Assembly (NCBI GenBank): GCA_964547985.1 | Contig: CAZJPV010000016.1 | Coordinates: 1 to 46,651, forward strand | DNA length: 46,651 bases | DNA from: JAPLJU01 sp964547985 | GTDB lineage: Bacteria; Desulfobacterota; Syntrophia; Syntrophales; UBA2192 | Direction: 5' to 3' | Shown: positions 15,027 to 22,716 of the stretch, piece after piece | Layout of the letters: every line of letters starts with the position of its first letter | How positions within the stretch are numbered: the stretch's first letter is position 1 | Notes under the pieces: model-generated | Database searches by the model: none | What the model saw: only the letters and a program-made list of their open reading frames with translations | What the model was told of the DNA's origin: nothing | Position numbers and translations under genes: made by a program

Positions 15027-15055
15027 TTAATACTCCTTTCCTCACGGATGATCAA
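15027..15055 (-). promoter_or_regulatory. Promoter of the thiamin operon
   Basis: On the minus strand TTGATC (15055-15050) and TATTAA (15032-15027) are 17 bases apart. The predicted start, near 15020, coincides with the 5' edge of the TPP aptamer, which strengthens the call. Confidence 0.7.
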
Positions 15056-15077
15056 GCAGATAGTGAACTTTACCCGA

Positions 15078-15857
15078 TCAACCGATCCCGAATAAGGCCT
15101 TCGCACTTTCGGTGGTGACCCGGGCCACTTCCTCGAAAGGCAGCCCCCTGACCTCCGAAACGCACCGGGCCGTGTAGAGCACATAGGACGGTTCATTCCG
15201 TTTGCCCCGGTTCGGCACAGGGGTGAGATAAGGACAATCGGTTTCTACCAGCAGGCTCGTGAGGGGAAGAAGGCGGACGATCGATCTCAGCCGTTCGTTC
15301 TTATCAAAGGTGACTGTCCCCGGTATGGAAATATAAAAACCCATGTCCAGGCACTCTCTGGCCATGGCCTCATCACCGGAAAAACAATGGATGACCCCCC
15401 TTTTTCTGCCTTTCCAGCGCTTCAAGGCATTCACGGTCTCCTGGTGCGCTTCCCGGTCGTGAATCACGACAGGAAGCCCCAGGGCGTCGGCTACTTCAAG
15501 CTGTTCCTCGAACCTTTTGATCTGCCAGTTCTTCGGGGAGAGGTTTCGGAAAAAATCGAGCCCGATTTCGCCGTAGGCAACGACTTTGGGGGACTTCGCC
15601 AGGGCCCTGAGGGCGTCATAGGTCTGTCCGTCGATATGTTTCACTTCGTGGGGATGGATACCGATGACAGCATAGACCGGCTCGTAGCGGCCGGCAATGG
15701 CGATGGCTTTTCGGCACTCTCCGAGGGTGGTCCCCACGGTGACGATATACCGAACACCGGCATCCTGCGCCCGCTGGATGACCGCGTCCCTGTCTCTGTC
15801 AAAGGCATTCATTTCCAGATGTGCGTGGGTATCAACGACCCGGACGTCCGGCAGCAT
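15078..15857 (-). CDS. TatD family metal-dependent hydrolase (DNase)
   Basis: A 259-residue TatD-type TIM-barrel hydrolase, a metal-dependent 3'-5' nuclease family. Metal ligands are visible: H11 and H13 in VVDTHAHLEMN, the Glu in YGEIGLDFF, His in PVVIHDREAH, His in VIHCFSGD, and Asp in LVETDCPYL. Length is normal. The ATG at 15857 is one base from the stop of the 59-residue gene before it, so the two are translationally coupled. In many bacteria tatD follows metG; here it ends a transport and sugar-nucleotide operon instead. Confidence 0.92.
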   Translation of the reverse strand: MLPDVRVVDTHAHLEMNAFDRDRDAVIQRAQDAGVRYIVTVGTTLGECRKAIAIAGRYEPVYAVIGIHPHEVKHIDGQTYDALRALAKSPKVVAYGEIGLDFFRNLSPKNWQIKRFEEQLEVADALGLPVVIHDREAHQETVNALKRWKGRKRGVIHCFSGDEAMARECLDMGFYISIPGTVTFDKNERLRSIVRLLPLTSLLVETDCPYLTPVPNRGKRNEPSYVLYTARCVSEVRGLPFEEVARVTTESAKALFGIG

Positions 15858-15858
15858 G

Positions 15859-16038
15859 TCACGTCATCTTTCTTCGTTTAACCGGCTCGATGATGATCTC
15901 TACGGCCTCGTCCGACGCGTCCGGAACGCTCTTCAAATAGGCTTTGAGGGACTGGGGCGTCATTTCTCCCCGGATGATCTTCAGCGCCACAATCCGTTTG
16001 TCCATCAGCTCCTGTGATTTGGCCTTGTCCTTTTTCAT
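15859..16038 (-). CDS. Small unknown charged protein, 59 residues
   Basis: A short gene not recognised as any family. The protein begins MKKDKAKSQELMDKRIVAL, has an amphipathic middle (KIIRGEMTPQSLKAYLKSV), a short acidic stretch (DASDEAVEIII), and a basic tail ending in KRRKMT; no membrane segment or cysteine. Reasons to believe it: an excellent ribosome site (GGGAGGGG about 7 bases before the ATG at 16038), third-codon-position GC bias similar to its neighbours, and a stop placed one base before the tatD start. The shape resembles small regulatory or RNA-binding helical proteins, but no function is proposed. Confidence 0.72.
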   Translation of the reverse strand: MKKDKAKSQELMDKRIVALKIIRGEMTPQSLKAYLKSVPDASDEAVEIIIEPVKRRKMT

Positions 16039-16123
16039 CTGTCGGTCCCCTCCCTGATTCGAGTTTCCGTTTTATGCCTTTCTTCCAACAAAGACGGCGT
16101 CTATTCAAGACCCTCGCCCCGGG

Positions 16124-16957
16124 CTAACCCCGGAGCCTTGGATCCAGGGTATCCCGGATCCCTTCACCCAGCATGTTATAGCCCAGAACAGTCACCAGGA
16201 TTGCCAGCCCCGGGAACAGAGATAACCACCAGGCGATATCGATGTTATCTTTTCCCGCCGTGAGGATGTTCCCCCAGCTCGGCGTTGGCGGCTGAACGCC
16301 GATGCCGAGAAAACTCAGGGCGGACTCCGTGAGAATGGCCCCGGCAACCCCCAGGGTCGCCGCCACGAGAATCGAGGCCATGGCATTCGGCAGGATGTGA
16401 ATGAAGATGATCCTGAAATCACTGGCACCGATGGCTCTTGCCGCCTGGACGAAATCTCTTTCCTTCAGGGTGATGAAATCGGCCCGGACGAGGCGTGTGA
16501 TGCCCATCCAACCCGTAATGCCGATGATGACCATGATATTCCATATCGACGGCTCCAGGATGGCAATGACGGCCAGGATGAGAAAAAATGTGGGGAAGCA
16601 CAGCATGATATCCACGAACCGCATGATGATCGTATCGACGCCGCGACCGTAATATCCCGCCACAGCGCCGAGCAGGGTGCCGATGAGAATGGCAATGCCG
16701 GTAGAAACAAAACCGACTTTGAGTGAGATCCTCGAACCCCAGATCATGCGGCTCAACACGTCACGCCCGAGCTGATCCGTCCCCAGCCAGTGCTTCGCCG
16801 ACGGTGACGAGAGAATATCGTCCAGATGAATCTCCGTCGGGTCATACGGCGAAATCCACGGCGCAACAAGAGAGACGATAAACAGACAGACCACGATGAC
16901 GCACCCCGCAAGGGCCAGTTCGTTTTTGGAGAATCGCTGCCAGAAATCTCTTTCCAT
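16124..16957 (-). CDS. Peptide/nickel-type ABC transporter permease, DppC/OppC family
   Basis: A 277-residue inner-membrane permease with about six membrane segments and the N-terminal OppC-type helix (ELALAGCVIVVCLFIVSL). The binding-protein-dependent transport signature is at QAARAIGASDFRIIFIHILPNA (about residues 168-189), the EAA loop that contacts the ATPase. SPSAKHWLGTDQLGRDVLSRM near residue 50-70 is typical of DppC. It follows the DppB partner by 54 bases. No solute-binding protein or ATPase gene is in the window, so the substrate (peptide, nickel or other) cannot be told. Confidence 0.92.
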   Translation of the reverse strand: MERDFWQRFSKNELALAGCVIVVCLFIVSLVAPWISPYDPTEIHLDDILSSPSAKHWLGTDQLGRDVLSRMIWGSRISLKVGFVSTGIAILIGTLLGAVAGYYGRGVDTIIMRFVDIMLCFPTFFLILAVIAILEPSIWNIMVIIGITGWMGITRLVRADFITLKERDFVQAARAIGASDFRIIFIHILPNAMASILVAATLGVAGAILTESALSFLGIGVQPPTPSWGNILTAGKDNIDIAWWLSLFPGLAILVTVLGYNMLGEGIRDTLDPRLRG

Positions 16958-17011
16958 CCTTTATGCCTTTAGAAATGACGAAGTGTCAAACGGGGCGCCA
17001 ACCCCTTCCCC

Positions 17012-17986
17012 CTAGGAGATCCTGATTCTCGGATCGGCCAGGGCATAGGAGACGTCGGCCAGGAGATTCCCCAGGAGAGTCAATACAGCCCCAATCACCA
17101 GGATGCCCATGACGACCGGGTAATCCCTCGACATGACGGACATATAGAAGAGCTGCCCCATCCCGGGGATCCCGAATATGGTTTCGAAAATAACGCTTCC
17201 ACCGATCAGGCCCGGTACGGAAAGCCCCAGCAGCGTGATGACGGGAAGCAGCGCATTTCGGAGTGCGTGTTTGTAGATCACCGTCCGCTCGGACAATCCC
17301 TTCGCCCGGGCCGTCACGATGTAATCCTGACGGATGACTTCGAGCATGTTCGACCTCATATAACGGGACAACCCGGCCAGCCCCCCGAAGGCGGCGAGCG
17401 TGACGGGAAGTATGAGATGCTTGATGAGATCGATGAAAGCCGACAGAGGCGGCATGTATTCATAGTTCAGGGATCGAAGTCCCGAGATCGGAAGCCAGTC
17501 GAGGTTGACCCCGAAGAGGATCATGAAAAGGAGGGCCAGCCAGAACGTCGGAATGGCAAAGCCGATGAAAACGAAGACACCGGTGAGCTTATCGAAGAGG
17601 GAGCCCTGGTGCACCGCCGACAGGACGCCGATGGGGATGGCCAGCGACAGGATCAGGATCATGGAAAGAATGTTGAGGGAGACCGTCACGGGGAGTCGCT
17701 CGAGAATTTTATCGGATACCTTCCTGCGGTCGGGCGAAAAGGATGTCCCCAGATCCAGAACGGCGAGCTTCCGGACCCAGAGGGCATATTGGATGTGAAG
17801 GGGTTTATCGAGATCGTACATGGCCTGCAGACGCTCCCTCAACTCGGCAGAGGCCCTGGGATTCATCTGGGTCTGCAGATCCGTCGGCGAGCCGGGGGCC
17901 AGGTGCATGACGGAGAAGCAGATGATCGTGATCCCGAAAAGAAGGGGAATCATGAAAATCATTCTTCTCAGCATATAACGAAGCAC
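17012..17986 (-). CDS. Peptide/nickel-type ABC transporter permease, DppB/OppB family
   Basis: A 324-residue permease with about six membrane segments. The N-terminal LRRMIFMIPLLFGITIICFSV, the APGSP segment and the EAA loop (TARAKGLSERTVIYKHALRN) followed by GGSVIFETIFGIPGMGQL are standard DppB/OppB features. It precedes dppC in the same orientation and lies only 12 bases after the UDP-glucose dehydrogenase stop, so the transporter pair seems to be expressed with sugar-nucleotide genes. Confidence 0.92.
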   Translation of the reverse strand: MLRYMLRRMIFMIPLLFGITIICFSVMHLAPGSPTDLQTQMNPRASAELRERLQAMYDLDKPLHIQYALWVRKLAVLDLGTSFSPDRRKVSDKILERLPVTVSLNILSMILILSLAIPIGVLSAVHQGSLFDKLTGVFVFIGFAIPTFWLALLFMILFGVNLDWLPISGLRSLNYEYMPPLSAFIDLIKHLILPVTLAAFGGLAGLSRYMRSNMLEVIRQDYIVTARAKGLSERTVIYKHALRNALLPVITLLGLSVPGLIGGSVIFETIFGIPGMGQLFYMSVMSRDYPVVMGILVIGAVLTLLGNLLADVSYALADPRIRIS

Positions 17987-17998
17987 GGCCTCTATCCT

Positions 17999-19327
17999 TT
18001 ATCTTCGACCGACACCCCTATAGACAAAACCCCTATTTTTCATCTCTGCCGGATCGTACTGGTTTCGACCGTCAAAAATAACCGGCATTTTCAGGAGTTT
18101 CTTCACCCGCTCGAAATCCGGCCTCCTGAACATGTGCCACTCCGTCAAAAGGACCAGACCATCGGCACCGGTGAGGGCATCATAGGCATTGTCGAAATAA
18201 ACCACATTCGGATTTTCTCCCAGAACTCGCTTCGCACCCTTGATCGCCTCGGGATCATAGGCTTGAATTTTGACCCCCTTTTCCACCAGGATCGACACGA
18301 TAGCCATTGCCGGAGACTCCCGGACATCATCGGTGTTCGGTTTGAAGGAAAGCCCCCAAACAGCCACTGTTTTACCCTTGACGCCTCCCCGGCCTTCAAA
18401 ATATTGAACAACCTTGTCGGCCATGATCTGCCGCTGCCGCATATTGACGCCGTCGACGGCCATGAGCAACTGGGAGCTGTATTGATTCTCCCGCGCCGTG
18501 TTGATGAGAGCCCGCATGTCCTTGGGGAAACAGGAACCGCCATAGCCGATCCCCGGATAAATGAAACTATAACCGATCCGTCGGTCGGACCCGATGCCTC
18601 TCCGCACGAGGGAAACGTCAGCACCCACCTTCTCGCAGATATTGGCGATCTCATTCATGAACGATATGCGTGTGGCGAGCATCGCGTTGGCGGCATACTT
18701 TGTCATCTCGGCGCTCCGGTTATCCATGACGATCAACTTTTCCCTTTCCATGGCAAAGGGCGCGTAGAGCTCTTTCATGAGTTCGGCCGTTCTCACATTA
18801 TCCGTGCCGATGATGACACGATCGGGCTTCATGAAGTCGTTAATGGCGTCGCCCTCCTTCAGAAACTCCGGATTGGACACCACATCAAACTCAATCGAGA
18901 ACCCCCGGGCGGTCAATCTTTCTTGAATGGTTTTCCTGACCTTGTCGCATGTCCCGACGGGAACCGTTGACTTCAGAACGATAATCTTGTATTCCTCGAC
19001 GAAATCGCCGATATCCCGAGCAACCTTCTGGACATGCATCAAATCCGCAGCCCCGTTTTCGTCCTGCGGTGTTCCCACGGCAACGAAGACCACGAGAGAA
19101 CTCCTGACCGCTTCCTCCAGGCTCGTCGTGAACTTCATTCGCCCGCCACCGTAGTTCCTCTTCACGATCGACTCGAGCCCCGGTTCAAAGATCGGTATGA
19201 CGCCTTTCTTGAGGCCCTCGACCTTCTTTTCGTCTACATCGACGCAGATCACGTCGTTTCCCATCTCGGCAAAACAGGCGGCGGCAACAAGCCCCAAATA
19301 CCCGGTTCCGATAAACGCTAGCTTCAT
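17999..19327 (-). CDS. ugd: UDP-glucose 6-dehydrogenase
   Basis: A 442-residue UDP-glucose/GDP-mannose dehydrogenase family enzyme, oxidising UDP-glucose to UDP-glucuronate with two NAD. Seen: the Rossmann GTGYLGLVAAACFAEMG at residues 7-23, LKSTVPVGT, NPEFLKEG, K210 in AEMTKYAANAMLATRISF, the catalytic C266 in YGGSCFPKDM, and AVWGLSFKPNTDDVRESPA in the C-terminal domain. Length and motifs favour UDP-glucose over GDP-mannose. It lies 15 bases after the TIM-barrel isomerase gene. Product use may be capsule or LPS; the sugar-nucleotide epimerase at 35506 could be a partner, but it is not linked. Confidence 0.92.
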   Translation of the reverse strand: MKLAFIGTGYLGLVAAACFAEMGNDVICVDVDEKKVEGLKKGVIPIFEPGLESIVKRNYGGGRMKFTTSLEEAVRSSLVVFVAVGTPQDENGAADLMHVQKVARDIGDFVEEYKIIVLKSTVPVGTCDKVRKTIQERLTARGFSIEFDVVSNPEFLKEGDAINDFMKPDRVIIGTDNVRTAELMKELYAPFAMEREKLIVMDNRSAEMTKYAANAMLATRISFMNEIANICEKVGADVSLVRRGIGSDRRIGYSFIYPGIGYGGSCFPKDMRALINTARENQYSSQLLMAVDGVNMRQRQIMADKVVQYFEGRGGVKGKTVAVWGLSFKPNTDDVRESPAMAIVSILVEKGVKIQAYDPEAIKGAKRVLGENPNVVYFDNAYDALTGADGLVLLTEWHMFRRPDFERVKKLLKMPVIFDGRNQYDPAEMKNRGFVYRGVGRR

Positions 19328-19342
19328 AGGCGTCCTCCCTGA

Positions 19343-20140
19343 TCAACAGCAATCATTCAGTAAACCCGTCCCCCGGATGTGATCCAATGTATCCCAGAGA
19401 TTTTTCTCTGTGTGGGGCTCGATCGTCACAATCGGTGTCATCCTCCTCTCCCTGAGAAATGCGAAGAGTCGAGGGAAGGGAAAGCTCCCTTTCCCCACGG
19501 GGAGATGATCATCGGACGAACCATTATTGTCGTGGAGGTGCAGCTCCCCTACATAGGGCCCCAGCTTTTCAAGCCACAGGGTCAGATCGGTCTTCGAGTA
19601 GGCATTGAAATGTCCCGTGTCAAAGCAAAAACGCAGTTGGGGAGAGTTGACCTGATCCAGAAGGACTCCCAGGTAGCTGGGATTGGTTTCGTAGACATTT
19701 TCAAGCATAATCACGGTGCTCATGTCTTTTGCCGTTCCCGACAGTGCCCGCCACGTGGAGATACTGTTTTCGAGCCATCGCGGTCCCGTTGCCACGTAGT
19801 AGCGCTCATCGAAGGAAGGATGACAGACGACAGCCTTCGGTTGAAAGTAGGGTACCAGTTCAAAAACCTGGTTCAGACGGTCAATCGTCACCTGCCTGAT
19901 CCGGGGGTCAAGGGCTCCCGGCCTTAAATCCATGAAGGGCGCATGAAAAGTAATGCGCACCCCGGCTTCCTGCAGGACGCCTGCAACATGAAGAAACTCT
20001 TCCCTGCGCGTGCTGTCGAGGACATGATAATTAAATCCGATTTCGGGATTAATTTTCTCTTTCAGTATGGTGGGGAGATACTGATGGTAGAGCTGCTGGA
20101 AGGGAAGATTCACTTGAATTTTTTTGAGGATATCCCGCAT
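19343..20140 (-). CDS. Sugar phosphate isomerase/epimerase-like TIM-barrel protein
   Basis: An AP-endonuclease-2 / xylose-isomerase-like TIM-barrel protein of about 265 residues. Likely metal ligands are H in ITFHAPF and VVCHPSF, E in VIMLENVYE, D and H in FCFDTGHFNAYS, H in ELHLHDNNGSSDDH, and E in VTIEPHTE near the end. The ELHLHDN-DDHLPVGKG pattern is usual for this superfamily. The true substrate is unknown. ATG at 20140 starts just ahead of the first conserved strand; an in-frame ATG at 20224 would add 28 residues of no clear similarity. It begins a probable operon with ugd and dppBC, with a promoter near 20324-20352. Confidence 0.75.
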   Translation of the reverse strand: MRDILKKIQVNLPFQQLYHQYLPTILKEKINPEIGFNYHVLDSTRREEFLHVAGVLQEAGVRITFHAPFMDLRPGALDPRIRQVTIDRLNQVFELVPYFQPKAVVCHPSFDERYYVATGPRWLENSISTWRALSGTAKDMSTVIMLENVYETNPSYLGVLLDQVNSPQLRFCFDTGHFNAYSKTDLTLWLEKLGPYVGELHLHDNNGSSDDHLPVGKGSFPFPRLFAFLRERRMTPIVTIEPHTEKNLWDTLDHIRGTGLLNDCC

Positions 20141-20242
20141 GATGGCTTTTATCACTTCACGATTCAGGCGACCGGTTTTTATCACACCATGGGTGTTTAA
20201 ACAACCGCGAAAAAGGCCCATCACCGCATAAAAGCAGCAAGG

Positions 20243-20272
20243 CAGAAGTATCTTTTACTGCGGCTACTTCTG
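20243..20272. promoter_or_regulatory. Inverted repeat ahead of the isomerase gene
   Basis: CAGAAGTA (20243-20250) and TACTTCTG (20265-20272) are perfect 8-base inverted repeats separated by 14 bases. They fall in the 5' leader of the minus-strand operon. It may be a leader hairpin or an operator; no T-tract follows. Confidence 0.45.
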
Positions 20273-20318
20273 GATTCGCAAACCTTTTCGGCCTGTGTGC
20301 TTCCATGGCATTTTCAGT

Positions 20319-20347
20319 TTGACAGTATAGTAAAATTCTGTTAATAA
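20319..20347 (+). promoter_or_regulatory. Sigma-70 promoter of the rsfS operon
   Basis: Perfect -35 TTGACA (20319-20324), 17-base spacer, and -10 TAATAA (20342-20347). A start near 20354 leaves about 50 bases before the TTG of rsfS. It overlaps a promoter facing the other way. Confidence 0.7.
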
Positions 20348-20352
20348 AACAA
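20324..20352 (-). promoter_or_regulatory. Opposing promoter of the isomerase-ugd-dpp operon
   Basis: On the minus strand TTGTTT (20352-20347) and TATACT (20329-20324) are 17 bases apart. It occupies almost the same DNA as the rsfS promoter. Confidence 0.5.
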
Positions 20353-20404
20353 GGGTTTATCAATCCTTCCAAGATCGGGACATTCCACGACAGGAAAGGC
20401 TTTA

Positions 20405-20800
20405 TTGAAAAGGAAAAAAGACGATACAAAGAAGAGAGTCATTCTCTGCGTGAACGCGGCCTTGGAAAAAAAGGCGAAGAATATCATTATATTAAACATG
20501 CAAAAGGTGACCTCCTTCGCCGACTACTCTATGGTCTGCAGTGGAAATTCCGACCGGCAGGTCCAGAGCATCGCCCAGGCCATCGAAGAGAACATGAAAA
20601 AAAACGGATTTCTCCCCCTTGGGATTGAGGGAGAAAGAACGGCGCAGTGGATCCTCATGGATTATGCCGATATCATCGTTCACGTCTTCTACGAGCCCGT
20701 CCGGGACTTCTATGACATGGAGCGGCTGTGGTCGGATGCTCCCAGGATGGAAATCGATAACGACGCCGACAGAATAACCCGCCTCCGCAAAGGGATGTGA
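20405..20800 (+). CDS. rsfS: Ribosome silencing factor RsfS
   Basis: A 131-residue RsfS (Iojap/DUF143) protein, which binds L14 of the large subunit and blocks subunit joining in stationary phase. Conserved features: KVTSFADYSMVCSGNSDRQVQSIA, and the C-terminal GERTAQWILMDYADIIVHVF and REFYDMERLW-type segment (RDFYDMERLWSDA). The start is TTG at 20405, supported by AGGAAAGG at 20392-20399. The comF gene begins three bases after the stop. In many genomes rsfS lies next to nadD; that gene is not here. Confidence 0.93.
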   Translation: MKRKKDDTKKRVILCVNAALEKKAKNIIILNMQKVTSFADYSMVCSGNSDRQVQSIAQAIEENMKKNGFLPLGIEGERTAQWILMDYADIIVHVFYEPVRDFYDMERLWSDAPRMEIDNDADRITRLRKGM

Positions 20801-20803
20801 TCT

Positions 20804-21526
20804 TTGAAAACGATCCTGAGAGGCCTCGCGGACATCCTCTTTCCACCTACCTGCGTCGTTTGCGAAAAAATTCTCGAAGAGGATCTGCATTTCTCTTTCT
20901 GCCCGGCGTGCTTCTCCGAAATCCGTTTCATCAACTCCCCGCTTTGCCCCCGGTGCGGTCTCCCCTACTTCACCGAGACCGAGAGCGATCACCCCTGCGG
21001 GGATTGTCTTTCCAGAAAACAGTATTTCACGTCGGTCAGATCTCTGGGCATCTACGAGACGTCACTTCTCAAGGCTATTCAGCGGTTCAAATACCAGGGC
21101 AGTCTTCACACCGGAGAGTCGCTCGGGTCCCTCATGGCAGCATTTTCCTATCCCGCCTTCGACGTCACCGAATATGATGTCCTCATGCCCGTTCCCCTTC
21201 ATCTCCGGCGCCTCAGGGAAAGAGGTTTCAATCAGTCCCTTATTTTGGCCAGGGCCATGGCGCATAAATTTTCGGGGGCGCTTGATTTTATGGCCCTCCG
21301 GAGAACCATCGGCACGGCTCCCCAGACAGGGCTCAAGAAAGAGGATCGGGCAGCGAATGTGCGCGGGGCTTTCGAAATCGGGGACCGGCATCGGATCAAA
21401 GGGAAGAAGGTGCTTCTCATCGATGATGTCTATACAACGGGCAGCACCGCCAGGGAATGCGCAAGGATTTTATTGAGAGGGGGGGCCAGGAGTGTGGGGG
21501 TCCTCACCCTCGCACGGGCCACATAG
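20804..21526 (+). CDS. comF: ComF family phosphoribosyltransferase-like protein
   Basis: A 240-residue ComF-type protein, linked to DNA uptake in competent bacteria and of less certain role elsewhere. The N-terminal zinc ribbon is shown by cysteine pairs (CVVCEK, CPAC, CPRC, CGDC), and the C-terminal part has the PRPP-binding motif VLLIDDVYTTGSTA. Other family blocks are RRLRERGFNQSLILA and PQTGLKKEDRAANVRGAF. Start is TTG at 20804, with AAAGGGA about 9 bases upstream. It is tightly packed between rsfS and the adenylyltransferase. Confidence 0.9.
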   Translation: MKTILRGLADILFPPTCVVCEKILEEDLHFSFCPACFSEIRFINSPLCPRCGLPYFTETESDHPCGDCLSRKQYFTSVRSLGIYETSLLKAIQRFKYQGSLHTGESLGSLMAAFSYPAFDVTEYDVLMPVPLHLRRLRERGFNQSLILARAMAHKFSGALDFMALRRTIGTAPQTGLKKEDRAANVRGAFEIGDRHRIKGKKVLLIDDVYTTGSTARECARILLRGGARSVGVLTLARAT

Positions 21527-21534
21527 GAGGATCG

Positions 21535-22020
21535 ATGCGTAAAATGCTATCGCGACACGAACTGAAGAAAGAGATCGAAAAACTGAAGAAGGCGGGGAAG
21601 AAGATCATCTTCACGAACGGCTGTTTCGACATCCTCCACACCGGTCACACGCGCTACCTGAGGGAGGCCAGGAAACTCGGCGACATCCTGATCGTCGGGC
21701 TCAACAGCGACGCCTCCGTCAGGGCGATCAAGGGTCCTCAGAGACCCATCGTGCCCCAGGCGGAGCGTGCCGACATCATGGCCTCCCTCGAATCCGTCGA
21801 TTTCGTCATTCTCTTCGATGAAGCCACACCGCTGGAACTGATCGAGTATCTCAAGCCACACACCATCGTGAAAGGCGGGGACTGGGCCGAGAAAGATATC
21901 GTGGGAGGACAGGCCGTCAGGAAATGGGGCGGCACCGTGGCCGTCATTCCCGAAATCAAAGGGGCCTCTACGACCAACATCATTGAGAAGATTCTGCAGC
22001 TCTACAGCCTTCAAAAATGA
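21535..22020 (+). CDS. D-glycero-beta-D-manno-heptose 1-phosphate adenylyltransferase
   Basis: A 161-residue nucleotidyltransferase equal to the C-terminal half of HldE (RfaE domain II), which makes ADP-heptose for the LPS core. Seen: FTNGCFDILHTGHTRYL with the HxGH nucleotide-binding motif, VGLNSDASVRAIKGPQRPI, and EIKGASTTNIIEKI with the ISTT-like loop. As a stand-alone protein it needs a separate kinase (HldA type), not present in this window. ATG at 21535 has AGGAGG at 21525-21530 and lies 8 bases after comF. It supports an LPS-bearing outer membrane. Confidence 0.92.
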   Translation: MRKMLSRHELKKEIEKLKKAGKKIIFTNGCFDILHTGHTRYLREARKLGDILIVGLNSDASVRAIKGPQRPIVPQAERADIMASLESVDFVILFDEATPLELIEYLKPHTIVKGGDWAEKDIVGGQAVRKWGGTVAVIPEIKGASTTNIIEKILQLYSLQK

Positions 22021-22054
22021 GCGACATCTCGCGGCGCCGAAAGTCATTTTTTTC

Positions 22055-22083
22055 TTTACAATTTTTTTATTTTTCTGTATAGG
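22055..22083 (+). promoter_or_regulatory. Likely promoter of dksA
   Basis: TTTACA (22055-22060), a T-rich 17-base spacer, and TATAGG (22078-22083). The start would be near 22090, about 45 bases before the dksA ATG. Confidence 0.6.
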
Positions 22084-22135
22084 ATAGCGCCTTAAAACAA
22101 TATGAGGGCCTTTCCCGAGGCAGAGACGTTGGCCG

Positions 22136-22498
22136 ATGAAACCTGAAAAACTCAAACATTTCAAGAAGCTGCTGAATCAGAAGATCAACGACCTCCTGAC
22201 AGAGGCCGGGAAAACGGTCTCCGAGATGACGGATGAAAAAGAGAACTTTCCCGATCCCAACGACAGGGCATCGCTGGAGTCGGACAGGAACTTCGAGCTG
22301 AGGATCAGAGACCGCGAACGAAAGCTGATCGGCAAGATGCAGGAAGCCCTCAAGCGGATCGATGACGGCACCTTCGGAGTCTGCGAGTTATGTGGAGGAC
22401 CCATCTCCGAAAAACGACTGATGGCGAGGCCCGTCACGACCCTCTGCATCGACTGCAAGACCAAAGAAGAAAAGCTCGAAAAACTCAGGGGCGAATAA
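22136..22498 (+). CDS. dksA: DksA family RNA polymerase-binding zinc-finger protein
   Basis: A 120-residue DksA/TraR protein, which enters the RNA polymerase secondary channel and works with ppGpp in stringent control. Coiled-coil helices flank the tip DPNDRAS (about residues 40-46) carrying the acidic residues needed for function, followed by ESDRNFELRIRDRERKL. The zinc finger is CELCGGPISEKRLMARP then CIDC, a full four-cysteine finger. Length is slightly below E. coli DksA (151). ATG at 22136 with its own promoter at 22055-22083. Confidence 0.92.
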   Translation: MKPEKLKHFKKLLNQKINDLLTEAGKTVSEMTDEKENFPDPNDRASLESDRNFELRIRDRERKLIGKMQEALKRIDDGTFGVCELCGGPISEKRLMARPVTTLCIDCKTKEEKLEKLRGE

Positions 22499-22613
22499 TC
22501 TCACCTCTTTCCCCTTCCACAGGAGCTTTTCCAGATACGATCCACTCTTCCTCGAACCTCAAAATCTCCGCTGGATGCCGTTTCGAAACCCGCCATCCAG
22601 TCCATTCAAACGC

Positions 22614-22642
22614 TTCAAATCCATTTCGTCTTGGGATATAAT
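22614..22642 (+). promoter_or_regulatory. Likely promoter of priA
   Basis: TTCAAA (22614-22619) and a perfect TATAAT (22637-22642) with a 17-base spacer. It lies 75 bases ahead of the priA ATG. Confidence 0.55.
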
Positions 22643-22716
22643 TCTCCCGCTTTGCCGACGGGCACTTTCTAAGTCTGCTGGACCGTCCACGGAGAGCTTC
22701 AGAGGAGTGTGAACGC

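Noticed and set aside
15878..16108. A 76-codon minus-strand frame overlapping the 59-residue gene
   Set aside because: Its composition (Arg, Gly, Asp-rich) looks out of frame; the 59-residue frame has the ribosome site and the stop next to tatD.
17267..18970. A 567-codon open frame on the plus strand opposite dppB and ugd
   Set aside because: It lies antisense to two certain genes, is rich in His, Asp and Arg as expected of a reverse-frame shadow in GC-rich DNA, and has no family motif or ribosome site.
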